From Balamuthia mandrillaris (taxonomy: Eukaryota; Discosea; Longamoebia; Balamuthiidae), in NCBI GenBank assembly GCA_031835245.1, contig JAVKOQ010000601.1:1-24819 (forward strand): a stretch of 24,819 nt of DNA, in the 5' to 3' direction. This document shows positions 14,840 to 24,241 of the stretch, piece after piece; the stretch's first letter is position 1, and the number at the start of each line of letters is the position of its first letter. A model generated the notes under the pieces. That model was not told the origin of the DNA and made no database searches. It was given only the letters and a program-made list of their open reading frames with translations. The translations under genes were made by a program, and so were the position numbers.

Positions 14840-15885
14840 AGCAAAAGAGAGAAGGAGAGAATAACCTGCTCGATGGCATCGGCGTTGGAAAAGGCCCATC
14901 CTTTCTTGCGATAAGCCTCTCGCACCTCATCACAAGTGTTACAACATTGGTTGGGAGTGCTGCCTGCTCCGTAGCAGCTTCCACAATAGTCATCGGGGCG
15001 CACTATCACGGACGTCTTCGTGGCCAGATCTTTCGGCATGAAAAAAAAGGAGTAAAATAAATAAATAAAAAAAACAAAAATGAGAAGAGAATGAAGGAAC
15101 TTATAAAAAGAATGGTAAAAGGAAATGAAGAAGGAAGAAGAAAGAGGAGTGTAGACAGAAAAAAGGTTACCTTCTTTAGCAACGCTGAGTGGTTTGCCAG
15201 TTTCAGTAAGCCGCCGCTTGTATATATTATGATCAACGTCCAGTTGGTGCTCTCCAGACACGTCCATAGCATCCACGCTTAAATCTGTTGTCGATGTGTG
15301 AGAGGAGAAAGAGGAAGAGGAAGAGGAAGAGGAAGAGGAAGAGGAAGAGGAAGAGGAAGAGGAAGAGGAAGAGGAAGAGGAAGAGGAAGAGGAAGAGGAA
15401 GAGGAAGAGGAAGAGGAAGAGGAAGAGGAAGAGGAAGAGGAAGAGGAAGAGGAAGAGGAAGAGGAAGAGGAAGAGGAAGAGGAAGAGGAAGAGGAAGAGG
15501 AAGAGGAAGAGGAAGAGAGGACGAGAGGACGAGAGAACAGAGAGAGTCGTACAAGAACAAGCCAGCTTGGGGAAGGTAATATCGAGGTTGATTTGAAGTT
15601 TCTCTCCTCGTGACACATCTACATAGAGCTGAGGGCTCACATCTACCGCTAAATAAAGTGACAGTTCGGAGATGAAGAGCCACGCAATGATCAATCCACT
15701 GATGATGGACACTAAGAAACAGAAAAAAAAAGTCAAATGAGACAACAAAAGAGAGGGACCAAAGTAAAAGAAGAGCAAGGGAGAGAAACCGCACCAGCAG
15801 CACCAGAAAATGTTCTCACTCGAAAGTCCTCCAAGGTCTTTGGGTAGGCATCAAAATTTTTGAGTTTTGTGATGATGTCGTTCAT
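13987..15885 (-). CDS. ERGIC3: ERGIC3 / Erv46 cargo receptor, 6 exons
   Basis: Erv46/ERGIC3 is a two-helix membrane protein that cycles between ER and Golgi in COPII/COPI vesicles as a cargo receptor, usually in complex with Erv41. Exons 15885-15795, 15711-15553, 15284-15171, 15029-14866, 14754-14343, 14180-13987 give 377 aa, close to the usual 380. The N-terminus ([15 protein letters not shown]) and first helix ([18 protein letters not shown]) match, then DVSRGEKL, the cysteine cluster [58 protein letters not shown] and NQFSVTEH. The second helix is [20 protein letters not shown] and the tail ends KKIELGKAH. The exon 1 donor at 15794 was chosen because only it joins AA to VSIISG in frame. 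Intron 2 carries the long GAGGAA array. Confidence 0.97.
14813..14840 (+). repeat. (GA)n microsatellite in ERGIC3 intron 4
   Basis: About 14 GA dinucleotides in the intron 14755-14865; CT on the coding strand. Confidence 0.95.
15311..15517 (+). repeat. (GAGGAA)n hexanucleotide array in ERGIC3 intron 2
   Basis: About 34 essentially perfect copies of a 6-base unit, roughly 207 bases, the longest simple repeat in the window. On the coding strand it reads TTCCTC, and it ends about 25 bases from the AG at 15286-15285, so it forms a very long polypyrimidine tract. Apparent poly-Ser, Leu-Pro and Lys-Arg frames across it are artefacts of the repeat. Confidence 0.98.
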
Positions 15886-16198
15886 TTTTTTTTTGATGAT
15901 ACTGTAACAAAAAATAGTTTTGAAAAAAAATCAAAAAAAAAAAACACCTTCTTCTTCTTTGTTTGTTGGATTCAATGCAAAAAAAAAAAACGATCTCTCC
16001 TTCCTTCTTCTCCCCTTCCCTTTCTACTTTTGTTAGAAAAAAAAACAAACAAAAAAAAACAAACCAGCACCAGACCCCCCACAAATGAAAATCCCCTCCA
16101 CACACACAACCAGCAGCAGCAACAACAACAAAAAAAGTCTAAGTCCTTTTTTTCCCTCTTTGTGAGGTGGTCCGCTATTTTTTCCTTTCCGTGCGATA

Positions 16199-16240
16199 TG
16201 ACGTCATTTAAACCCGCGTCGTCCTGGAACAATGACGTCA
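16199..16240. promoter_or_regulatory. Pair of TGACGTCA palindromes upstream of ERGIC3
   Basis: Two complete CRE/ATF-type palindromes, 34 bp apart start to start (16199-16206 and 16233-16240), about 315-355 bp upstream of the ERGIC3 start. Paired spacing near three helical turns would suit cooperative binding; this is an inference. Confidence 0.45.
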
Positions 16241-17291
16241 GCAAAATTCCTTTTGGATGTAGATAGGAGAGCGGAGGTGATCTTGGACAGGAGAGAGGAG
16301 CCTTCCCCACCTGCCGGCAAGCGGGACAAGGTTTGCATGGGGCAAGCACGAGCCGGTTGCGGCCTTGACTGAGGTGGGTGATCTATCACCCTCCCCTCCT
16401 CTTTTGTTCCCAAAACAAAAGCTCCCAAACACACCAGCTCAAAGCTGAAACCATCCGTTGTTTCGCTTTTGTTGTATCTTCGAAGTAAAATAATGGCGTG
16501 GTTATGGCGCCGAGGACCGGGTCGTTGTCGTTACGTGTCAGCTACAGGAGGAGGGTGCCTGGTCGATGCATGAGTCCTCCCAACCTTCAAGGCTTTGATC
16601 CTTGACGAATAACCATCAACAACCCCACGAAATCTAAAGAGGAAAGCGACGTTGCTTTGATCACAAAAAAGAAGAAGAAGACCAAGGAGAAGCAGCGCAA
16701 AGCGTTGATATAGAGGGGTTTTATTCGCCGGTTTGGAGTTTTGCCTTAAAGAAGACGTCACAAACCAAATCCAAAAGAAAATTACCAAACGCGACGACGT
16801 TTCAGCCAAACGGTTGTTAGTTTGGCCCAATGGCACGGCAGATGAATAGCCTAAAAGATCCATAGCAGCGCCATTTAGGCTGATAATGAATTTTCCTATG
16901 TACCGGCGGTCAACTCTCTCTCTTATGCCTCATGCCCCTTGTAACGCACAAACACAAATAAAATATATATCTATATAAAAAAATAGAACCCCCTTTGCAC
17001 GAACAGTTTTGTCTCGGTCGTTCTCACTATTGGCCTCGTTAAACAAAAAAGGGGTTCGTTTCGCTTTTTTTTTGTTTCTTTATGTTTTGTTTTTTTTTTA
17101 ATTTTTTTTTTGTCCTCTTCGAGTGACCTTTTTTTTTTCTTGTAATTCTTTTGGTGGAATACGGAGGGGAGGAAGAGAATGAAAAGCAACAACCCTCTCC
17201 TTCCATTCTCTTTCTTCCTTTCCCTATACAACGCGTGTTTGTTTGTCCATTTTTTCGCCTCATTTTCATCTATTTTTTATTAACTTGATGG

Positions 17292-17298
17292 TATAAAT
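17292..17298 (+). promoter_or_regulatory. TATA-type box of the DOMON-b561 gene
   Basis: GGTATAAATG at 17290-17299, 88 bp upstream of the ATG at 17387, in a setting otherwise lacking ATGs in frame. Confidence 0.45.
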
Positions 17299-17386
17299 GA
17301 ACTCATCATTTGCGTAACCTTCATTCATTCTTTTGGTGTAAGTAAAGCGGGTCACACCAACACCGGAAACGACATCAAGGAAGAGA

Positions 17387-19244
17387 ATGACGAGGAAGAA
17401 ACACGGGTCCACAACGCTCCTTGTGTTGCTTGCGGTGATAGCTTTCGCTGCCTTCTTTTCCTATGCTGGTTTGTTCTTTTTCTTTTCAACAAAAAAAAAA
17501 ACTGTCGGTAACGCTCTTAAAAAAAAACGAACCTCAACAGAAGCGCAAACGGAGGTAAGCGCTGGCAGTTTTCGTAACAGCATTGACACTTGGTCCGTCT
17601 CATGGACCATATTCGATGACGACACAAGTAATCCTTTTCTCTTCTTTCCTCTTATTTTTTCTTCTCTTCTTTCTCTTTTCTTTTTTTCTCATCTTTTTTT
17701 TTTTTGCAGTCGAGTTCACCTTGGAGAGCACCAACGACGGTTGGGTCGCCCTCGGTCTCTCTCACAACGACAAGATGCCCGACTCGGACGTGATCTGGTG
17801 TTACTTCGGAGGTGCCGCCTGTCCAAACGGTTGCGTGAGCGATCGATACGCCACTATCTATGGCCGGCCTGGGCAAGATGCAAGTCAAGACGTTACTGTA
17901 ATGTTTACTTTTTGGTTGTTCTATTCTTTCGTTCTTTCAACTCACAAACAAAAACAACTAAAAAACAACACAACAACACAAACAAACAAACAAACAAACA
18001 AACAAACAAACAAACAAACAAACAAACAAACAAACAAACAACAAAAGTTACTCTCGGCCAGTCGTGAAAACGGACGTACCTCTTGGCACTTGCGCCGCCA
18101 GCTCGACACCGGCGATACCACGGGCGACATCGCCATCACCAACGGCACCAGTCTTTACTTGCTGTGGGCCTACGGCGGCTCCGCCACTCCTATTGGTGAT
18201 GACTTTAGCTTCTCGCAACACTTTATCGCCGCTCCCTCGCCCTCTGGCATCGACCTCTTCCAAGGAGGGGACTCTGTGGGTGACTTGGATGACGACGACG
18301 AGTGGCTCCGCAAGGCGCACATCATCCTCATGCTTCTGGCCTGGTTGGTCTTGGCGGTAGGCGGCAACTTTGTGGCTCGATACTTGAAGCCAGCACAGGG
18401 CGTCTGGTGGTTCCGCAACCACGTGCTGTTGATGGGGTTGGCGGCGCTACTCACCGTCTTGGGCTTCATCTTCATCGTCATCTTTGTGGATAGAAAGGAG
18501 GTGAGGGAGCACTTCTCCGAGGGCAGCCACCAAACCCTTGGCTTGATCATCCTCATCCTGACGTTGATCCAGCCGGTCATCGGCGTCGTGGCGGATCGCC
18601 TTTGGTTCCTGGAGAGAGAGAAGACGCCCGTGGTTCCTGATGTGCTGCATAGATGGCTGGGAAGGATCCTGTTGGGCTTGGCCATGATCAACATTGGGCT
18701 GGGCATGGACTTGTACTGCGTCTCCAGAACGGTCATCAACCTCTACATTGCTTACTTTGTGGTGGTGATCGTGGCGTTGATGTTGCCGCATGAGGTGATA
18801 AGGCTGTTCTTCGTGCGAAAAGGAGGATGGTACTTGGGAGGATTCGAAGTGGAAGAAGGTGGAAATGTGGTGATGGGATGGATCAAGACGTATGTGAAGA
18901 GGTTCTCGTTGTTACCGCAGAGCAAGAGCAAAGGAAAGAAGGAAGGAGGAGGAGGTCATGATGATGGAGAGATTGCAACGTGGTTGAAGTTTACGTTGTG
19001 GTCGTTGCAGGCGGTTGTTGCTGTTGTTGTCGTGGCCTTCTTCATTGCGATGGTACATCTTGTTCTTCTTTTTCTTTCTTCCTGCTTTTCCTTCTTGCTC
19101 CTCTTCCATCTTCTTTCTTGCGATGTTGTCTAACTGAAATGCTTAAACCTAAAGGCGGTGGAGGTCGGTGACAAGGACGCAGCAATCAACGAAGATCCAT
19201 ACTATGATTCTTGTATCATTGGCCAATTGGAAGGAGATGAGTAA
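17387..19244 (+). CDS. DOMON domain cytochrome b561, 5 exons
   Basis: A transmembrane electron-transfer protein: an extracytoplasmic DOMON domain fused to a cytochrome b561 core, as in FRRS1-like ferric reductases and plant CYBDOM proteins. Exons 17387-17468, 17541-17627, 17710-17897, 18048-19052, 19155-19244; phases match, 483 aa. Residues 1-27 are a signal peptide, and splicing produces the cleavage-like SYA-EAQ. The DOMON domain (about 30-185) has TIEFTLESTNDGWVALGLS, MPDSDVIWCYF and the TSWHLRRQLDTGD strand. The b561 core has helices with the four expected haem ligands: H210 (KAH), H244 (RNH), H280 (SHQTLG) and H320 (LHRWLG). After the last core helix comes a basic linker (KSKGKKEGG), another hydrophobic helix (residues about 430-454) and an acidic tail ending LEGDE. 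That additional helix after the core is uncommon. Electron donor and acceptor cannot be told from sequence. Confidence 0.95.
17978..18041 (+). repeat. (CAAA)n tetranucleotide repeat in DOMON-b561 intron 3
   Basis: About 15 copies of ACAA/CAAA at the 3' end of the intron 17898-18047, running almost up to the splice acceptor ACAAAAG. It is A-rich on the coding strand, unlike the other intronic repeats here. Confidence 0.97.
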
Positions 19245-19329
19245 CTAACGGATATGTAGCTATTTTTTCGGTTTTGGGGGTTTCTTTCAAAGATTAAACA
19301 AAAGAAAAAGAAAGGAAAAGTGTGTTCAT

Positions 19330-19889
19330 TCATAAACCTAAACCCAACTCTTCGTTGCTGCCGCTGATGGCATGCATCATGTCTCTTGCTATCTCTAATT
19401 CTGTTGTGGAAAAGAAATAAGATAAGAAACGAAAGAAAAAAGAACAAGCAAACGACAAGGAGGAGAAAAACAGACGGAACGAAAAGAACAAGCAACAAGA
19501 GAGACCAGATAAAGTACCTGAAAGCAAAAGGCGGAACTTGTCGACTGGAACTTCAAAGGCGTGTTTGGAAAGTAACGGTCCTACTGTATCTTCTTTGTTC
19601 TTATCTCCACCATCCTCTCTATGAAGGCTCTCGTTCCGTCTTTTTTGGATAGAGTTTTCCACCTCCAAACAAACCTGCACTGTCGGGGTTTCCACAGTCT
19701 GCAATGAAGAACCAACAAGCAAATGAGAAAAAAAAACATTAAAAACAATAGCTGTCATAAGCTAAAAAGAACGATGGCGAAAGAGTTGTTGATGGTACTT
19801 GTAGAGAACTGGAAGAAAGAATATAGTCTACTCGCCACTCTACGGATTGAAGTCTATCCACTTGTTTGTGAAATGATACTGGGGTGAGT

Positions 19890-19931
<42 letters not shown>

Positions 19932-20777
19932 TTACGTTTGAGTGTTTGAGATTTAAACTTTTCTCGTAGGTCATGTTTTCGCTCGCTGAAAGGACGGATT
20001 AGAGAATCGCAGTGTTCTGTTCATGAGAGAAAGTAGAACAGAGGTTAGAGAACGAGAGAACGAGAGAACAGAGAAGCAGGTGAGCAGCAGACAAAAGAAG
20101 AAACGGAAAGAAGGGAAGAACGAGAGAAGACACAATAGAAGAGAGAACGAGAACGAGTAAAGAGAGGAGGAAGGGCAAAGGGACAAGAACAGAGACAGAA
20201 AAAAAAAGTTATAGAGGCACAGAATGAGGGAAGCGAGAGCAAGAAAAGAGAGTAAAAAAACCTTTGGGAAGACCCAACTGTTGCAGTTCGTTGTTGAGAG
20301 TGTTGGCTTCCACGTCGTATTTGGCGCCATTCGTGACGATAAAGTTGAGCGCTGCAATCACAGCCTTCACATCAGAGTCACCTTTGTTTTTTTTTTTTTT
20401 TTGATGAGCAAAACAAGAGAGAACGAGCCGATGAAACAAAATCGTACTTAAGCCGAATTTGTCGGTGTGTTTCGTAACGTTGGAAAACTGTGGGAGGCAG
20501 TGTCGCTCGATTAGTGGCTTGAGCAAAGGAAGAAAGGAGGGACAGATAGGATCGTACATCAATGGAACCGCTGAGCAACCGGTCAATAACTTCCTTCACC
20601 AGAAACTTGATACGAACGCTGGAGATCTTGGCCAGCAATTCAATCTCCTTCAGGAGCCAATCCGGCGCATCAAGCTCACCGCAAAATCTGAATTTCTAAT
20701 AAGAGGAAGCAGAAAGGATTTGGTTATGTGCACAGCGTCATCTTGACAAAACAACAAAACAAAACAAAAGTTACCAT
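19330..20777 (-). CDS. COMMD4: COMMD4-like COMM domain protein, 8 exons
   Basis: COMMD proteins form the ring part of the Commander (CCC-retriever) complex for endosomal recycling. Exons 20777-20775, 20695-20558, 20487-20448, 20381-20262, 20016-19936, 19878-19799, 19698-19518, 19400-19330; phases match, 237 aa. Exon 1 codes only the initiating Met; a GTAACT donor follows directly and exon 2 begins KFRFCGELDAPDWLL, matching the COMMD4 start. SDVKAVIAALNFI and ELQQLGLPKEH follow, the latter joined across an intron. The COMM domain is VEWRVDYILSSSSLQ, TVETPTVQVCLEVEN, FEVPVDKFRLLLS and ELEIARDMM. A charged insertion of about 30 residues (KKRRNESLHRED region) sits in the COMM domain and accounts for the extra length over the 199 aa human protein. 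It is convergent with the b561 gene (85 bp) and divergent from RPL23. Confidence 0.93.
19893..19928 (+). repeat. (GA)n microsatellite in COMMD4 intron 5
   Basis: About 18 GA dinucleotides in the intron 19879-19935; CT on the coding strand and occupying most of the intron. Confidence 0.96.
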
Positions 20778-21059
20778 GATGTATACTCGAAAAACAACGA
20801 CAGCAAGGGCTGACCACCAAGGCCAAGCTCTCCACTTTCTTCTTCCTCCTTCTTCGTTTCTTTTTTGTAGACATGCGGGAAATTTCATATCCAATGAAAA
20901 AATTTTGCAGACATGATGGTGAAACTCCGGCAGCGAAAAAAAAAGAACGACGGCAAGTATCCTCCATCCTTCTCCTCTTTTTTTTCTTTTTCTCTTCTAG
21001 TATTCCCCGTTTGAGCCCCGGTCCCTTTGGAGGAGTAGAAGACGTTTTAGTCCATCACA
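20778..21059. promoter_or_regulatory. Divergent promoter, COMMD4 (-) and RPL23 (+)
   Basis: A 282-bp gap between two start codons. It holds a pyrimidine-rich block (20831-20870) and an AT-rich core with CCAAT (CATATCCAATG, 20888-20898), then a second pyrimidine-rich block (20959-21000) as is common before ribosomal protein starts. No clear TATA box on either strand. Confidence 0.55.
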
Positions 21060-21755
<696 letters not shown>

Positions 21756-21928
21756 AAAACGCTCAACAACACACAAACACAAACCCGCCCTCAAACAAGA
21801 AACGTCTTTCTGCCGTGCCCCTACCAAATAAAAAAAAGATCAAGCCCAACCTGCTTCGTCCTTCCTCTTTTTCCCCTCCTCCTTTTTCTTTTTCAACTCT
21901 TACTCTTTATTCTTGTATCATTTCTTCT

Positions 21929-24031
21929 TCACCTTGCCAGTACCTCCTCTTTCAGTCCAGGCAGCTTCTTCACAGGCCATCCACGGTCGCCCCGCAATTC
22001 CTCCTGGTCTGCCACCTTCTTGCCCCATTTGACCAACGTGAAGCCTGGCGATACCAGCGGCAACTCGGGCTGACACTCACGCCACTCGCCCCACTCCGCT
22101 TCATAGCAATACCCACTCATGGGTTGATCCAACTCGTGTACCCCCGCCAACGTGCCCCGGAACAACGAGGGATCGCCCCTGTGTCGCTCCCTGGCAAGCG
22201 TCTGCATGGCGCCATTCTCCAACCCCCGCCTGAAGCCACCCCTGCCCTCTCTCTCCACCAGCATCAAGTACCGGTGCACCTGCCACCGCTGGGAGTGAAG
22301 CACCACCAGCGCCTTCTCTTGCCACTGCTGGTGAGTGGCCGGCCCAAAGTTTGCCTGCACCCAGAGGAAGCCGTACCGGTGGAGGCACCAGTGGATGTTC
22401 TCGTGCTTGGCCGTCTCGTGGAGCCACTTCTCCTTGGGGAGGTCCTGCGGCTGAGAGAGGTGGGGCAGGTTCTGCCGCACCCAGGCGCGCGTGTCGTTGC
22501 TGTTGTGGTTGGGGGCGAGAGCGGAGGGGGGTGGGAGAGAGCCTTGCTTCATCAAGGCAGAGAAGTGAAGGAGGTTGCCGACGGTTTCTTCTTCGTTGAG
22601 TTGGAGGAACAGGTCGGCGTTGGAGGAGATCCAGGAGAGGACGTCGCGGGGCGCCATCCAGCCTTCCTCCTCTCCTTTGGCGTACAGCGCCTTCATGGCT
22701 GCCTCCAAGCGAGAAGAAGAAGAAGAAGATGCCGTGGAAGGAGGAGGAGGAGGTGGCAGCGAGATCAGAGTGTGGGTGAGATGGTTCAGCACGTAGGTGG
22801 AGTGAAGAAGAGCGGCGATGAGCGCGGGGTCCGCAGTGAGGGGCTCCTCGGCAGAGCCCACGAACTCGGCCTGGTGGAAGGCCATGCGGATGTGCCAGTC
22901 CCAGCCGCACTGATGAAAGTAGATGACCTGGTAGATGTGCTCCAGGAAGCCGATGGAGAGGAGGCTGTCCCAGGGGTTCCACCGCACCATGGTCAAGGGG
23001 ATGTCCGTCAGCTGCAGGTGGGCCTTGGGGTAGATGTACTCGAAGGTGGCGTTGGCCAGGACGGCCGAGGCCTCAGGCCCAAAGAGCTTGTAGAGGGAGA
23101 GGCCCACGCAGATGTGGTTGGAGGCGAAGGCGCACTCGGGCATGAAGACCTCGAAGCCGTCCCTCAGCCGCCCTGCATCGATCATGTAGGAGTGGATCTC
23201 CACGGAGGGGCCGTTGAGCACCGTCAGCCCCGCCGTGTTGGGCAGGCGGGTGCCCTCCCACCCGCCCCAGTGCAGCACCGGCCGCTGGTCCATGTGGGAG
23301 GGGCGGCCCAGGACCGCTGGGTCCACGAGAGAGACCCTCATCACGGCGTGATGGTCCTTGACCTCCTCGCCTAGGGCGGCCACTGCTCCCACCCTTGGGG
23401 CGAGCAGGACGGGCGGCGGGTTGGTGGTCTTGAAAGCTCGTACCAGCTTATCCAGCATGTTGTGCTCCGTGTTGAGGTTGTTGTTGTCGTGGAAGAGGAC
23501 GTACCGGGAGTTGACCCGCTCCAAAGCCTTGCGGTAGGTGGTGTGTCGGTCTTCCCAGCGAGAGAGGGTCATTATCTTGAGGTTGGGGTACCGAAGCTGC
23601 AGCTGTTCCACTTGCTCCAGGATGGAGTGCCAGAAGATCAGGTCCAGGTGCACGTAGACCACTTCCGTGCTGGAGGGACAGCCTTGGAGGACGTGCTCGA
23701 GGGCTTGAGGTGTGAGGGTGATGGACTCTCTCCACAGCACTATCACGGAGACCCGGTCCTCTCTGGTAGGTCCCAAGGGATAGACCTCCATTTCAGCGTC
23801 TGAGTTTCTGAGGGTAAGGAAAGTTGGAGAGGAAGCCGGTAGATGAGAGGCGACAGGAGCTGCGGGTGACGAGGGAGCACGCAGGGGAGCTCTGTTTCCT
23901 TTGAGGAGCAAAAAATGTTCCGGTCCGTCTGGCTGTTTGGTCATCAAGAAAAGTGAAAAAACGCAAGCACTGAGGAAGAGCATCACCAACGATACGATGA
24001 TTATTCTCGTCAGCAGCGTGGTAACCCTCAT
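21929..24031 (-). CDS. Type II membrane protein with glycosyltransferase-like (GT-A) region
   Basis: A 700-aa intronless frame. A short basic cytoplasmic start, one signal-anchor helix (residues 10-30) and a Pro/Ser/Ala stem suggest a Golgi-type type II protein. From residue 94 the order of strands resembles a GT-A fold: SVIVLW, EVVYVHLD, YPNLKIMTLSR, then RYVLFHDNNN. In family 2 transferases the last position holds the metal-binding DxD; here it is HDNN (181-184). Further on, a DAGRLRDGFEVFMPE segment resembles the acceptor-side Glu region of such enzymes. The C-terminal 250 residues (Trp-rich, LHETAKHENIHW, GYCYEAEWGEW) are unfamiliar. A Pro run precedes a Ser run near 430-445. The gene is much richer in G and C than its neighbours, and long open frames on the opposite strand are a by-product. 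The transferase assignment is tentative and based on pattern only. Confidence 0.6.
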   Translation of the reverse strand: MRVTTLLTRIIIVSLVMLFLSACVFSLFLMTKQPDGPEHFLLLKGNRAPLRAPSSPAAPVASHLPASSPTFLTLRNSDAEMEVYPLGPTREDRVSVIVLWRESITLTPQALEHVLQGCPSSTEVVYVHLDLIFWHSILEQVEQLQLRYPNLKIMTLSRWEDRHTTYRKALERVNSRYVLFHDNNNLNTEHNMLDKLVRAFKTTNPPPVLLAPRVGAVAALGEEVKDHHAVMRVSLVDPAVLGRPSHMDQRPVLHWGGWEGTRLPNTAGLTVLNGPSVEIHSYMIDAGRLRDGFEVFMPECAFASNHICVGLSLYKLFGPEASAVLANATFEYIYPKAHLQLTDIPLTMVRWNPWDSLLSIGFLEHIYQVIYFHQCGWDWHIRMAFHQAEFVGSAEEPLTADPALIAALLHSTYVLNHLTHTLISLPPPPPPSTASSSSSSRLEAAMKALYAKGEEEGWMAPRDVLSWISSNADLFLQLNEEETVGNLLHFSALMKQGSLPPPSALAPNHNSNDTRAWVRQNLPHLSQPQDLPKEKWLHETAKHENIHWCLHRYGFLWVQANFGPATHQQWQEKALVVLHSQRWQVHRYLMLVEREGRGGFRRGLENGAMQTLARERHRGDPSLFRGTLAGVHELDQPMSGYCYEAEWGEWRECQPELPLVSPGFTLVKWGKKVADQEELRGDRGWPVKKLPGLKEEVLAR

Positions 24032-24241
24032 TGTTTTTGGATTAAAAACTTTATCAAAGGATCACACTCGGAATAACACACCGAGGTGACCTTTAGCGGG
24101 CCTTCTCACGGTCCTCAAAAGCTGTGGATTTATCAAGTTGCACGAAAGGGCACCCTGTCTTACCATATTTGGTTATAATGGCGACAAACATTACCTAATA
24201 TAGGGCGCTTTATAACACATTGTTGGAACGCCAAACAAAAC
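24032..24241. promoter_or_regulatory. Divergent promoter of the two right-hand genes
   Basis: 210 bp between two divergent starts. TTTATAACAC at 24209-24218 is 24-33 bp before the plus-strand ATG at 24242, and TATAATGGCG lies at 24174-24183. The minus-strand side shows only AT-rich sequence near 24045-24060. No further motif is clear. Confidence 0.4.

Larger units (their letters stand above)
15886..17386. other. Intergenic region between ERGIC3 and DOMON-b561 (divergent)
   Basis: About 1.5 kb with no supported gene. 15886-16040 is A/T-rich, as expected for the ERGIC3 leader. Two TGACGTCA palindromes (16199-16206, 16233-16240) and a related GACGTCA (16755-16761) occur. A short perfect palindrome, GGGTGATCTATCACCC, lies at 16376-16391. 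A 26-codon plus-strand frame starting at 16493 and a 110-codon minus-strand frame (16863-16531) exist but have no support. 16940-17160 is AT-rich with T-runs. I found no tRNA, snRNA or repeat element. Confidence 0.5.

Noticed and set aside
15233..15803. Long poly-Ser, Leu-Pro, Leu-Phe and Lys-Arg frames
   Set aside because: They are translations of the GAGGAA array in different frames. ERGIC3 exons on both sides join across it in phase.
16493..16573. Plus-strand 26-codon frame starting ATGGCGTGG
   Set aside because: Too short to judge and nothing recognisable; a real small peptide would need expression evidence.
16531..16863. Minus-strand frame of 110 codons with two hydrophobic stretches
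   Set aside because: No family features, no matching exon, ordinary frequency for a frame of this size, and no promoter or context to support it.
21815..23374. Long plus-strand frame of 519 codons opposite the glycosyltransferase-like gene
   Set aside because: It mirrors the GC-rich minus-strand gene, has no signal peptide or domain, and its His/Leu/Val-rich composition is what a third-position GC bias produces on the opposite strand.
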